A DNA stretch of 64,000 bases. Origin: Persicaria tinctoria. Lineage: Eukaryota; Streptophyta; Magnoliopsida; Caryophyllales; Polygonaceae. The notes under the pieces were generated by a model. That model did no database searches. It saw only the letters and a program-made list of their open reading frames with translations, and had not been told where the DNA came from. This document shows, piece by piece, positions 1 through 11,328 of this stretch. Positions within the stretch are counted from its first letter, which is position 1; each line of letters starts with the position of its first letter. The translations under genes and the position numbers were made by a program. The stretch spans positions 3,578,001 to 3,642,000 of the forward strand of contig JBANSL010000002.1 in assembly GCA_037127255.1 (NCBI GenBank), given 5' to 3'.

Positions 1-930
1 CGTCTGCATTCATCCATGTCTAATAGTTAAAGAGTCTTGCAAGTTGTATCAGGGTACGTAGGATGCTTAACCAAAGTATACTATTAAAAGTACTAATCTC
101 AAGCTTTCTATTTTTTTATCGATTAATCTTAGACGTAGATCTGCCTGTCAAAAACACTTTTCGTGATTATGATATAAATAAATTAAATTCCCTAATATAT
201 AATTCAAACACATATGTTTATATACATAGATAGCAGAAAAACATACCATGTCATGATATTGATACCAATATTGATATTTGCACAATACTATTTGTTGGTT
301 CGAGATCCATAAACTCAAAGCATAGTCTATATACATCATAGCTCCTTGTTCAAGCATATATCCAAAGCCTACATTATGCATAAATTCCACTAAGGGTAAG
401 AACTTAAACACTTTATATAACTAATTAAATACATACCCACCACCCACCAATAGTATAATTTTCTCCTTTAAAACCCAATTTTTATTTTTTTTTGAGAATA
501 AAATTTGGTTTGTGGTTTGATAAAAAAAAAAAAAAAAAAAAAAAAGCTGGTACTGTCCAATATGCTGAAGCCACACCAGGCATGTATAAATGTGGTCCCT
601 TTGATACCAAATATCTCACCTTTAATTATCCAAATTTGCCCCCTAAAACGTACAGTTAGTTTAAAATGAAATTAGTGTACTGTATAATGTATAATAATAG
701 ATGAAGGCACCCAAACGAATGGCTGAAATTTGCTTCTAGGACTGTCCACTGCATAGTGAAGTGAACCAATAAAGAAACAAGCAATGGGCACCTTTGTGAG
801 AAGCCATATGCCCTTGTTTTAACTCAGGAAACAGTGGTTCTTGTCACACTCTTTGGCAACAACAAAGATTTACCAATTTCATTAATCATCTTAGAGTTTT
901 GACCCCTCTTTCAATTCAATAGCTAATCTT
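1..930. other. Intergenic, AT-rich
   Basis: No gene is supported here. The short reading frames lack family motifs and coding bias. A long A-run lies near 523-545. I see no repeat ends. Confidence 0.5.
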
Positions 931-934
931 ACTC

Positions 935-1470
935 TTTTTTTTTTATTAGGAAATAATTCGAGGATAAAGATATACCTGACTCCTCGAGAGGTCGACACAG
1001 TCAGCAGACGGCGACCGTCAAACATACAGCGAAAATAAAACAAGGTGCAATACAAAAGGCGGAGAACAAACAACCCTGGTCGAACAAACGAACCTAATCC
1101 AAAATAGGTGAGGACAACGTAGACTAAACCCGGAGCCAAGCGTCACCAAGCGATGAAACCGCTGGCCAGCGGTACATCAGGAGTTCTTGTGAGCGATGAA
1201 GACGAACCTCCAAGGAAATTTCCGGAAAACGGAGTCGCCTCGATGCACACCGTCTCGACCCCAGTCAGACCCGACACCAGACGTCAGAGCCCCAACTCAG
1301 ACTAGGACAGTCAAGAACAGCCGTAAACGCAGTTGAGAACCAATCGTGTACAAACGCACCACAAACCCTTTTCATGATTTTATCGAGACCCTTTCGGGAT
1401 TTTTATCAAGCCCTTACGGAATTTAGTTTGATTCAGAAATTTATCCATTTTATTTTTAGTTTTTTAGGGA
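935..1470 (-). repeat. Retroposon 3'-end relic (LINE or SINE-like), minus strand
   Basis: Read on the minus strand, this moderately GC-rich stretch ends in an A-run (a T-run at 936-947 on the plus strand), as a retroposon tail does. The motif GTCGACCTCTCGAG sits just before the tail. The same 14-mer precedes another A-run on the plus strand near 18812, so both are probably tails of one family. No reading frame with recognisable reverse transcriptase remains, and no target duplication was found. Family assignment is inference. Confidence 0.4.
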
Positions 1471-2220
1471 ATCCATGAGAATATATGGTGCATAATTATC
1501 CACATTTGCATCTTCTTCTTAGCTAGCTATCTAGATTTATAATTGTATGTGTTGATTGCAGTTTTATAGCTTATTGTAGCCCTATAAGGACAAACAGGGG
1601 GAAAAAACCTCACTTAGTGGCTAGTGTACCATGTGATAAGAGTAGTTTAACGAGAGCATGGTTAGGGATAGGATGCAGTGGATGAGCATCATTTATGTCA
1701 GAAAGGGTTTAGGCTAGGCCGGCTCAGAGAATGACAAAGATCGTATCCTTTCTCCCCTCGTTCTTACACCATGTGTTTTCCTAATTTCCTTTACTTGAAA
1801 ACACTCTCTCGACTTAGTTGAAGAAAAAGTGTGTACAACTTGCCCCCCTAGACCCTATTTATGCAGGATCGATAAACTGGAAATGTTGTTGTTAATTAAT
1901 TTGTTTGGCGCAGATGGCTTATTCTCAATAAGCTTGTTGGAGTTTATCAATACGAATAAGCTCCTTATATCAACAGTTCAAATTTCTTAATAGATCACAA
2001 TAGAGAGAAACGGAATGCACTGTTTTAAAGCTCCAATTACAGTTGTTGAGTGATTCATGGTGAAATGATAGAACTTCATTATTGATATTCAAGGAATAGT
2101 ACAAGTTTGAGATGGGATATAAATTTGCAAATTTGGGTTTAATTGGCCCTTCAATCTCTATGACAGTTCATCACAAATTGGATGGTTTAGGGATACATGA
2201 GAAAGTGGTATAAGAAGCTA
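1471..2220. other. Intergenic / 3' flank of the methyltransferase gene
   Basis: AT-rich with no supported gene. The part nearest 2220 probably contains the 3' UTR of the minus-strand gene that ends at 2221. Confidence 0.4.
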
Positions 2221-3627
2221 TCAAAGTGATCTAGGGGGTTTCTCTAAAACTGCAGAAAGATACACTTCCTGTTTTGATTTGGGGGCAACTACCCATTTGT
2301 GTTTCTTGTACCTGAACTGCAAAAACATGTACATGTAATCATCTAAATCGCTGCGATTGCAGAAGAATTTGTCGATCCACAGCAAGCCGCCAGGCCTGAG
2401 GACACGGTCCCAGTCGAACAGGATAAAGTCGAGAAGCAGGAAGTCAATCCAGCCATCGAGGAACCCAGCTGTGTGGATCATGTCGAGTGTGTTGTCGAAG
2501 AATGGGAGCCGCTGATTTGGAGTGATGTAAAGGGGAATCAGACCCCGAAGAGCAATCATTTCGTTGAAGGGCGCCCCCAGGTTGAGAGCCGATGAGATGA
2601 TCGTTACGTTTTGCTCCCTCATCCGAGCAGCAAAGGTCCCAGTTCCGACACCATAGTCCAGGCCGATCCTCATCTCCCCTGGCTTGATTGCCAGGACATC
2701 CCGGATGAGGAAATCGACAGCCAGGGAGGTGTTCTTCACCCACTTGAGCTTTTCCTTTTCAAGCTCGAAGCAACCTATGCATTTGATGAACCCTCTCTGT
2801 GGATTCTTGCTTGTTAGGCACCCAAAGTCCCTGCATTTGTAGTTGCCCCACCGCACATTCCTAGACTCCGGCATCTTCCATAGAGACTCATTGATCGGAT
2901 AAGGCTTCAGATACGTCTTTGAGGCCCGTGTCAGGCAACGCCTTCGTGGTAAAGGATCACAGCCATTGAGCATCAGCTTCTGGGCGAGGTTCCAATCATC
3001 CTTGCAGTAAGATCCAACCTCATAGTCCATGTAGGCTTCCAATTCTTTCTTCATCAGTACACAGGAATGGCCCATCGTGTTGCGGATCACACCCGTCTTG
3101 TAGATGTTATCCCTCTTATGCCTGTTCTCCTTCGCGGTAATGTACTTCCTAATCTCCTCGGTCACAAAATAGTTGATCAATGGCTCTTCCTGGTGAGTTG
3201 AGTTCGCAATCCCTTCCGTCTTTGGCAGACGAATCTGTCTTAGCGCAATGTGAGCCTCGTACAGGGGCCGAACAACCTCCTCATCTAAATACTTCTTGAA
3301 CTCCAATTTCGACACACTGACCTTACCAAGGTCACCCTCTTCCTTGTCCATCTTCTGCACCTCAGCCTCTAGCTTGCTCTGCAAGCTCTCCATCTTATCA
3401 AGCACTTCCTCCATCCGGTCCCTCAGCGCCTTCACATCAAACCCGTAAAGGACCTCCTTCGTGCCATAGAAATGCCGACATACATCTTCATCATGTAAGA
3501 AAAAACCAGCAGAATACAATCTATATAGACTGGATAGGCTCACAATTATCACCAGTCCTCCTAACACCAATTGCAGACAGCCCATGATTCGGGCCAATCG
3601 GCATTTGCGGAAGCATAAACACCCCAT
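2221..3627 (-). CDS. Membrane-anchored S-adenosylmethionine-dependent methyltransferase-like protein (At1g29790/At3g05390 type)
   Basis: Single-exon gene of 468 residues, starting at the ATG at 3627; the open frame extends upstream only through a TTG. Residues about 10-35 form one hydrophobic segment after basic residues, as in a type II signal anchor, so a Golgi/endomembrane location is likely. A heptad-rich stretch (about 60-95) looks like a short coiled coil. The C-terminal methyltransferase fold shows motif I LDYGVGTGTFAA near residue 322 and a post-motif RVLRPGGLLWIDKFF. Cysteine-rich motifs lie in between. The family is the plant DUF248-related group; the substrate is unknown to me. The gene looks intact. 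Upstream sequence to about 4440 is a likely 5' UTR/promoter. Confidence 0.88.
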   Translation of the reverse strand: MGCLCFRKCRLARIMGCLQLVLGGLVIIVSLSSLYRLYSAGFFLHDEDVCRHFYGTKEVLYGFDVKALRDRMEEVLDKMESLQSKLEAEVQKMDKEEGDLGKVSVSKLEFKKYLDEEVVRPLYEAHIALRQIRLPKTEGIANSTHQEEPLINYFVTEEIRKYITAKENRHKRDNIYKTGVIRNTMGHSCVLMKKELEAYMDYEVGSYCKDDWNLAQKLMLNGCDPLPRRRCLTRASKTYLKPYPINESLWKMPESRNVRWGNYKCRDFGCLTSKNPQRGFIKCIGCFELEKEKLKWVKNTSLAVDFLIRDVLAIKPGEMRIGLDYGVGTGTFAARMREQNVTIISSALNLGAPFNEMIALRGLIPLYITPNQRLPFFDNTLDMIHTAGFLDGWIDFLLLDFILFDWDRVLRPGGLLWIDKFFCNRSDLDDYMYMFLQFRYKKHKWVVAPKSKQEVYLSAVLEKPPRSL

Positions 3628-4440
3628 ACTTGATCTAGTATAAACCAAATCTTCCTCCTATTGAAGAAACCCCAAAAGCCCTAATTTATCCTCTCTCTAT
3701 GAAACAAGCTCAATGGAATTCAGGGTGTTTCCCCCAAATCTTCCTCCTACTGAACCCAAAATTGCTTGCTAAGTTGTCAAATTCAATGAAATTCAGAGAT
3801 TTTGAGGCAATGCGACAGGTATACTGATTCTCAAACTCTTAAGAAAAACAAAAACAAAAACAAAACCCCGGATATGAAAACGCTCAAAACCAGTGACAGT
3901 CAAACTCAAAATTACCAGAAAGAGAATGGGGCGAGCAGCAATCGGAATCAAATTGAGCCATTTGGACAAAAGAAAAAGAAAAAGATCAGGTTTTTTTCAT
4001 GGATTTGGAAGGGGATGGAGCAAAACGGAAATTACCGGAACTGAATTCCATTTGCGCTCTCTCCCAGCAAACCAGAGGCAGCCATCAATCCATCATCATC
4101 GACATCATTTGGAGATCCGATCACTGCCCTGGAAACACTAAAAAGCGACCACCTTTGAGTGAGATTCCCACCTCCTCAGAATTTAAAGCTGTAGAAACTC
4201 AGATTTAGGCATGAAAAACTATTGAATTTGTCCTTGGGAAACGGCTTTTGGGGCTGGAAATGCTTAAACCCTACGATAAAACAGTCTCCCCTAAATGCGT
4301 ACTACAGAAATTGTGAATGCCCTAAAACTGAGGGAAATGGGAAATGCTGAAATGGAGGGTTCAGAATCGAGAGAGCCTGGAAGGTGGAAACCCACGAACC
4401 ATGTGAAGACCGGCGTAGAGAAAGCCACCGGAAATTTGAC
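3628..4440 (-). promoter_or_regulatory. Probable 5' UTR and promoter region of the methyltransferase gene
   Basis: This stretch lies directly upstream of the minus-strand ATG at 3627. It carries pyrimidine/purine-biased leader-like sequence and no competing gene. No TATA box or transcription start could be fixed, and a leader intron is possible. The short plus-strand frames at 3802-4208 overlap each other and look like chance. Confidence 0.35.
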
Positions 4441-5208
4441 GAAAGATTTAACAATTGATTGATTCATTCAAACTTATGCAAACTCGTGATAAATTGCACA
4501 AAACCAGCCCCCTTTTTAGCCATTTTGCACCAAATCACCCTTTCTTTTGAAAAAAATCCAAATCATCCTTTTTTTTTTTAATGACATCTGATCAATTTTG
4601 AATTTTGCCATTTTGGTGTATGTACACCAGTCAGTCAGAGTCAAATATACTGGCCAATATGGTCTATAAACAAGGAAAGGGGGCAATTATAGACCATACC
4701 AGATTAGACCAATATAGTCTGATTCATTTTTATTTTTATGTCGACTAGTTTCCCACCGGTTACCACCATGCTTACACAAGGTGTGTAAGAAGTGAGATTG
4801 AGTCCTTAATCTCTTGCAATGACCGTCTCTACCTTATCACTATAGCAAATGTATCGTTGGTTAATCTGATTCAATCCTTCATTTGACCTTATTGGCTTGA
4901 AAAACATGGTAATAAAAAGAACAAGGCAAAAGGGGACAATACATGCTGCAATTGCTCATTTTCCTCTTACGACCTTGAATCGTATTATAGGTTAATTAGG
5001 ATTCAGTTTAGTTTGAATCGTCAGTTGGTAATGACCCACTTTGCCCATTATCATTAACCTACACCATTTTATCCTTGTAAAAATATTAAAGACAAATCAT
5101 TAAAATGTAAAAATACCTTATGTCCCCAAATTATGTGATAGATAACATAATTTCATAATTTGGATAACATATATAATTTCATTAAAGGCCAAAGGGGACA
5201 ATACATAC
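4441..5208. other. Intergenic, AT-rich
   Basis: No gene is supported. The motif GGGGACAATACAT occurs near 4933 and again near 5195. The first copy of a ~45-bp direct repeat begins at about 5118 (see separate entry). Confidence 0.4.
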
Positions 5209-5210
5209 TA

Positions 5211-5449
5211 CTACCTCCGTTCAAAAATATAAGTCTTTTTAGACATTTGCACACAAATTAAGGAAATCATAAACTTATTCCATTTATATCCCTCATTAAT
5301 TATCCACAACCCTCATCAACCAATAAAATTTGAGCAAAAAATCAAAAAGTAACAATTCTCTTCTCCCAATACCTAGAAAACCTAAAAGGACTTATATTTT
5401 CAAACAAAAATCTAAACCTAAAAGGACTTATATTTTTGAACGGAGGGAG
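5211..5449. mobile_element. Stowaway-type MITE, family A
   Basis: Terminal inverted repeats of about 30 bp match: the left end reads CTACCTCCGTTCAAAAATAT and the right end is its near-complement ending GAACGGAGGGAG. A TA lies at each side (5209-5210 and 5450-5451), the target duplication of Tc1/mariner Stowaway elements. It is 239 bp with no coding capacity. A single change in the left terminal CTCCCTCC is the only degeneration noted there. Confidence 0.85.
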
Positions 5450-5532
5450 TAGTAAGTAGTAACCAATGGAGGGTATATTGGACATTTTGCTAATCTCTTT
5501 AACACTTCAAATTTCATTTTAAATATATAATA

Positions 5533-5769
5533 CTCCCTCCGTTAATTAAAACTTGACGTTTTACTATTCACGCACGCTTTTTGAGGTGTTAAAAACTATA
5601 TGAAATATTAACTTTTTAAATATTTTTTTAAAATAATATCATACTTATTACTATTAAGTATGAATTTATAAAAACAAATTTTAAAAAAAGTTAATATTTT
5701 ATATAGTTTTTATCATTCTAAAAAAGCGTGCATGAATAGTAAACGACAAGTTTTAATTAACAGAGGGAG
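5533..5769. mobile_element. Stowaway-type MITE, family B
   Basis: It is 237 bp, flanked by TA on each side, with left end CTCCCTCCGTTAATTAAAAC and a matching inverted right end ending in GAGGGAG. Inner inverted motifs (TTACTATTCACGCACGCTTT and its complement) are diagnostic of this family. The family recurs at 17958-18193 and 59213-59453, with a truncated copy at 51753-51835. Confidence 0.9.
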
Positions 5770-5862
5770 TACTAGGATAGGATTGTAGGGGGGTCAAATC
5801 CACTTTCCTGACATTATGTCCCCAAATTATGTGATAGATAACATAATTTCATAATTTGGAGA

Positions 5863-6445
5863 CAAATGATTTGTTTCCTATTAGGGGTGGTTTTAGAGGT
5901 AAATCATAAAAAAATATGTGATTAAATGCAATTTTTCAAAATAAAGAGTAAAATTGTGTAATGTACTCTAAAATCTAAGGAGTGGTATTATTCCCAATAT
6001 GGGGAGGTGGTTGACCCTTAGCAAGTGGATTTCTGCCGAATTTTTTAGGTCAAAATTTAAAAACCCTCTCACGTAGACACGTAGTAGTCACTAAACTAGA
6101 ACTACATATATGGTTAATGGTTGACTATACCATAATTAACAAATACACGCTACATGGTTGATTGGTTTTACAATCAAACCTTCAAATTGCATAAAATTAA
6201 TTAAGATTTGGAAAATAATATAACCTTCGAGTTGCATCTAAAATTTGGGCACAAAGAGTCTCAATTTTGTCGACGATGTATGCTCTAATCATTAAAACTT
6301 GCATAATATCCGTACTGTAATAAACGCGTCCTCATATAGAGAATAGCGATCCAAACTTCATATAGGAGAATAGCGATCTAAACTATTATTTCTGAATAAA
6401 TGGGCTTTCGCCCACCTTTTAAACCAAAAAAAAAAGTTGAGTTTT
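5863..6445. other. Intergenic, AT-rich
   Basis: No supported gene or clear repeat boundary. Confidence 0.4.
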
Positions 6446-6780
6446 GGGTTCGTTTGGTTTAACACGGGAATTACAATTCCCAGGAAGTTACTTCCCGGGA
6501 ATTCAATTCCCACGTATTACACTTCCCGGGAATTGAAAAAATATGTTTGGTTGGATTTTAAATGATATGAATTAAAATTGGAAAATTGGAAATTTCTTTT
6601 TATAAAAGGTGGAATTGGAACTTACCTAGGGGGAAGTAGGTAAGTTAAATTCCCGTGAAATGGAGGAATTTAAATTCCTGGGTTTTCTCGTGACTAAAAC
6701 TCCAACCAAACACATATATTTCATCTACTTCCTGGGTTTTTCGACTTCCTGGGTTTTTCAGTTGGTAACCAAACGAACCC
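6446..6780. mobile_element. Tourist-like (PIF/Harbinger) MITE
   Basis: The left end GGGTTCGTTTGGTTTAAC and right end AACCAAACGAACCC are inverted repeats. Flanking triplets are TTT (left) and TTA (right), close to the TTA/TAA duplication of Tourist elements. The interior repeats the motif TTCCCGGGAATT several times. It is 335 bp and non-coding. Confidence 0.75.
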
Positions 6781-7074
6781 TTAATGACTAAAAAAACCCA
6801 TCGCCAACTAAATTAAACTTTTACTATTATTAATTAACAGCACATTCCCATTCTGTCCCATTTTTTTTCAAAAAAAAAAAAATGAAAAAAAAAGATATAT
6901 ATTTCATATTTGTTTATTAGAATACGGGTTTTGTTAATAAAAATTATGTATATATAGGATAAATTTAGTTCGCTCAGTCCACCCATAATTTTTTTTTAGT
7001 TTCGTGCTTGTTCAATTTACTATTCACAACTAAAAAAAATATTTGAATTTGAGCTCAATTGTATATGTACCTTC

Positions 7075-7290
7075 TTATGAATTTTTCAAAATATTCACTC
7101 AAAAATAATTAATTACTTTAATATTCACACATTGAAAATATTTACGAAAATATTCATTTTTTACAGATTTGACAGAAAAAACATGGTTCTCGCAAACCTT
7201 TAAATTTAAAGCTAGAGAAAAATTGGGAAAAATATATGGAAAAAAAATGCAGTTTCAAACCGCGTTTTAAAATTAATTTTGAATAAGAAG
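7075..7290. mobile_element. Solo terminal-repeat relic of the ACGCGGT Mutator-like family
   Basis: This stretch carries the same terminal sequence as the element at 12651-13870: repeated AAATATTCAC motifs, then ACGAAAATATTCATTTTT, then a degenerate half of the CGCGG palindrome (TTTCAAACCGCGTTTT near 7253). No second terminus was found, so it is a fragment. Confidence 0.6.
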
Positions 7291-8200
7291 AGGTTTCTTA
7301 TGCTAAGTAATTGTTTTGAACTTTAATATAAAGTTTTATCGTGCAGTGGATCAAAAAGAGTAAAACCTTCTCCAATGTTTTTTTTTATATCTGTTATTTT
7401 TTTCACTTCAATTTATTTATTTACTTATTTTTCATTTTAGAAACCTCTTCTTGATGAATAGAAGGGCTAATTTAAAGAAGCAAGTGGTGTGTTAATGAAT
7501 ATGCATTACAACCATTTGTAGTTGTATTATGTAAATGATTTCATTTTTCTATGCCTTTTAATTTGTGCAATCCCAAGTATAAGGATTATGAAATTGAAAG
7601 CGTTAATTTGCAAAAGAGAAATTTGCGTAATTTGGAAGAAACATAGCACTGGTGAATTGGATGGGATATTTTAGGATAGGTCAATTGTAGATTGGATCAT
7701 CTTAGGGTTTAAATTATTTAATTAGTTAGTGAGAATAGATTTAATTAAAGGTACTTTAAATTATTTTGGTAAGTAAGATGGGATTTAATGGAAGTTAACT
7801 TCAAAATTCAATTATTTGCCGGCTTATACTGTCTTGTATGGAATAGACCAACTACGTGACCAAAAAACTCGGGGTTTACACCGAAGGTGGGTTCCTCGTT
7901 ATCCAAAAAAAAAAAGAAAAGAAAAGAAAAAAGAGAATATTTTAACGCAGTTGGGTAATATTAATGGATGAACGCCTGAAAGTTAAACTGAAATTTTGAA
8001 AGAAAAAAAAAAGATTAAAAAAAATTAACAAGTCAAATTTACCGGTAAAAAATATGATGATGGTAACAATCCTTACAGGATGAAGATACACATCAGCTTT
8101 TTATGAACTGTAAAATAATAAGATCGATCATCTCGGGCTATGAACAACGGTGCGGAAGAATGTTCACAAACTTTTGAGATAGACACGTGGACATACAATA
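7291..8200. other. Intergenic with a possible retroposon tail
   Basis: No gene is supported. AAGAAGAGGTTTCT near 7287 and AGAAACCTCTTCTT near 7439 form an inverted pair about 150 bp apart. An A-rich run at 7904-7930 follows a tail-like motif (GGTGGGTTCCTCGTTATCC) and may mark a retroposon 3' end. Confidence 0.35.
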
Positions 8201-8201
8201 A

Positions 8202-8553
8202 ATGAGACAAAACAATGCTCATTTTGATGAGCTTTGTTTTATTTGGCAAATGATATGGGAAACTAGAAATAATGTAATATTAAACGATAAGAAATTTGAG
8301 CCAACCAACTTAATAGTTCAAATGATAGTTAGTAACATCACATTTTGGAATCAAACAACTAAAGATGAAAGAGTTGTCAAAAAAGGGAGTAATTGAACAA
8401 AAGCTAAACGAATCACACCACCGAGGGCAATCTACGATATTAAATGTGGATGGCTCTGTTGATGCCACTGGTTCGTGCCATGTGGAGAGAGTCATTAGAG
8501 GCTTTGAAGGTCAGATAATTGATATTTTCATCCGGAGACAACAGTACATGTGA
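8202..8553 (+). pseudogene. LINE RNase H-region relic
   Basis: Two overlapping frames together resemble the end of a plant LINE ORF2. An IWQMIWETRNNVIL-like stretch corresponds to the usual W-x-x-RN motif before the RNase H domain. A second frame carries NVDGSVD followed by VIRGFEGQII, matching the first catalytic aspartate region of RNase H. The frame change near 8370-8400 and the missing downstream motifs show it is broken. Assignment rests on motifs only. Confidence 0.55.
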
Positions 8554-9632
8554 AATGTAATTATGATATTCCGTTAATCCTGAAGCATCGGGCAATACCC
8601 GACCGGCCCGAGAAAACAGATCGATCCAACATCAAACCCAACCGAAATCCACAACAATAACAACAAATCCAGTATATCCCGTCAAGAGCAGGATCTTGGG
8701 GGGTCGAGTTGTACACAACCTTGCCCCGACTAGGTCGAGTCGAGAGGGTGATTCCTGTTAGATAATTAGATGCGCATCGGAAGTTTTAGAAACTATTTTC
8801 TATCATCTAATCGCAAGGATCTTCATGCATAAAATCGATAGATCAAATCATTGTTCATAGGAGATACCTCTTGATGCATGAACCGGATCTGAACGGGGAG
8901 GATTCGGAAGAGAACTAGAGCCTCACGTGTTGCTCCTCTACTTGGTCCACAAGAGCCCGGTCTAGATCTCCTTTGCCTTCGACTGCTAGGACGAAGATTG
9001 AAAGGTGAACAATCAAATTGCTCTTGATTGATGATGGTGGAATTCAGCCCTCACAAGCCAATTGGTGTGGCCAAAAACTCACGTTCCTCTCTCTGGGATG
9101 TGTTAATTAGGTTAAGTCTCGATAAGCCCATCTTTATAAGCTTATTTATACCTTACTTGATTAATTATTTATTTCACAAATAAATCTTATCTCATTATTA
9201 TTAATATATATCTAATATACACTAATAATAAAATCATCTATCTTTTGATCAAGCCCGTCAACTCTAAGTGTGTGACCGCATAGGACCCGTTTATAATAGC
9301 CATGGGTTTAACCCGTTTAAGCCCATTAATCGTAGTTGGCTTCTAGCAAAGCATTACGACTCCTAAAATAATCGGATTGAATATCTCTATCAATTGCCCT
9401 ATTCCATAATTAGTCATTGCACATTAAATTAAAGGACACAATTCCTTCAATTCCTAATGACCTATGACACGATATCAAGACGAACACGACTCTACAGTTG
9501 CATACATGGGAATATAAGGAAAAACGAAAGCACACAAGAAACTGTAATTTAAAAAAATAAAAAATAACATTAAGAATAAAAATGAAAAAGATGCACATGA
9601 TAAAGTTGTGATAGAAGGGAAGCATGATGCGG
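8554..9632. other. Unclassified repeat-like intergenic stretch
   Basis: There is no supported gene. A moderately GC-rich part (about 8600-9120) begins near a TGTTAGATAATTAG motif and reads like LTR or other retroelement sequence, but no paired end or primer-binding site was seen. Confidence 0.3.
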
Positions 9633-9633
9633 G

Positions 9634-9965
9634 AAACGCTGCACCCAACTAGTGTTTGTCAACTCGAATAGCATTCATCCATTGCATTTTATCGTGTGTC
9701 ATCTCCTCAGTGAGTCATAGAACGGTCAGATCATGTTTAATCACTTCGCCCCAACTCTTCTTTGGACGCCCTCTACCTCGAGTCCCTTGACGAACGCTTT
9801 CGATAGTCAAGTTGTCACATCTACGCACCGATACACCTGGATCTCTTCTCTGAACATGTCCATATCATCGATCAGAGTCTCGATTCCTGCAACTTAACCT
9901 GAATACTAGTCACTACCCTTTCTCGGATAGCCTCATTTTTTATTATGTCGCGCAAGGTAAACCCA
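9634..9965 (-). pseudogene. LINE reverse-transcriptase C-terminal relic
   Basis: On the minus strand, broken frames carry the typical C-terminal end of plant LINE ORF2: a RDIIKNEAIRERV stretch, then GRGRPKKSWGEVIKHDL, then a TEEMTHDKMQWMNAIRVDKH-like end. Stops and frame changes interrupt it, including a stop after QESRL near 9872. The rest of the element is not present, so it is a severely 5'-truncated, decayed copy. Confidence 0.75.
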
Positions 9966-11184
9966 CACATCCGACATCCGAATAAAAAAAAGTTAAGATT
10001 CGAGACTGATTGACCCGATTTGATGTCCGGATCATAAAGTAATTTGAAGTATGAACCCAATAGGATGCACGAATAAATCCAAAATTGGAATAGAAAACCC
10101 GATTGTATTCAATAAAATAATGCTCAAATAAACCCAACATGACCCGAATACCACGAAACCTGATATCAACTTGAGTTCAATATGACCCAAAACCGAATGA
10201 CCCGATCCGACTCGCTCGATTGCCAGCTCTTCACAACATATGTCAAGATTATTAATTATTTCACAAATTCATTTAAACATTAACCATCGTTTGTTTTTAG
10301 ATAAGAAAAAGTAATTGTTAACCTCACGAATCTAGTACATATTTAATTTAAGGTTTATCGATCAATATTCTAAATATTACTGTTATTCTCTTATTTTTCA
10401 TACAAAATTGATTTTCTTTCTCATAATTTAATTATCTAATTTTAACATAAGAGCAAATTTATCGGTGGTACTGTTGAGATGCTAAGGTTATAAAAAATAT
10501 AAAATATTGAGGGCAGACTCGTTCGGATGCTTGTGAGATGTAAAAAAGGTATCGATGCTAATTTTGTTTCCAGATTTTAAAGCTGAAAAACGGACAGCTG
10601 TCGCGACGCCATAGGCCACCGCTGACGTGCATCTGCAGAGGGCAGGGACAGCTGTCGCGACGCCACAGGAGGATGGAGCAACGACTGATATTGAATGCAA
10701 GGGACGGATGCGATTTGATCTGGCCGGTGTAAATTAAATCGAAATAATGCCAATTTTGCAATTTAAAATGTAATTTTTTAAAAAAAAAAATACCATAACA
10801 CTAGATTCATTTTTCTGTACACATAGACATCAAATTTGAATATGTTTCGACGTAATTTGAAAAAAATGATTTATTTTGATATAATTATATGGTAATTTTG
10901 CTCGGTAAATTGGATCTTGGTCATTCGGTGTCCGATTGCTTATTATAATACCTTTCCGGATAAGGAATCGCGTCACAAACAAAACTCACCGCTATGTCGT
11001 GACCTACGGGCTTTTTAAGCCATTTGGGGTCGTTTCAGGGCTCAAATTAGGGTTTTACTGTGTTCGAAAATTTCTGGCATTTTTCAAAACTTCATACCGA
11101 GTCCAGTTACTTTTTTTTTCGTAACACACTTCATTGAATGTTTGGAGGATTTAAAAATGTGGTCGAGTCATTTGTGACATTAGT
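9966..11184. other. Intergenic with degenerate ACCCGA-rich repeat
   Basis: Recurrent GACCCGA and ACCCGAAT motifs at 10005-10215 resemble a decayed, reverse-oriented version of the GGGTC-rich sequence at the right end of the window. GACAGCTGTCGCGACGCCA occurs twice (about 10594 and 10648). No gene is supported. Confidence 0.4.
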
Positions 11185-11328
11185 ATAAATGATCTGTATA
11201 GATGAAGTGTCTTGTCCCGTCAAATGCAGATTTATTGAGTTGTCCTGTCAAATGCAAATTTATTGATCTGTATAGATGAAGTGTGTTGTCCCATAAATGA
11301 TCTGTATAGATGAAGTGTCTTGTCTCGT
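11185..11328 (+). repeat. Short tandem repeats invading the 5' part of a transposase gene
   Basis: The unit AAATGATCTGTATAGATGAA is present three times (about 11187, a partial copy near 11262, and 11296), with two copies of a CAAATGCARATTTATTGA block between. The last copy runs directly into the RGFP codons of the Harbinger transposase relic, so the repeats probably arose by local slippage in the dying gene. Confidence 0.7.

Larger units (their letters stand above)
5118..5862. repeat. ~45-bp direct repeat flanking two MITEs
   Basis: A block starting TTATGTCCCCAAATTATGTG at about 5118-5163 recurs almost identically at about 5815-5860. The interval holds two Stowaway-type elements. A local duplication, or two remnants of one larger repeat, would explain it. 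Confidence 0.7.

Noticed and set aside
2444..2743. 99-codon minus-strand frame overlapping the methyltransferase gene
   Set aside because: It is out of frame within the strongly supported coding exon and has no motif of its own.
3802..4208. Three overlapping plus-strand frames upstream of the methyltransferase gene
   Set aside because: They overlap one another in different frames, are lysine-rich from A-runs and lie in the probable leader of the opposite gene.
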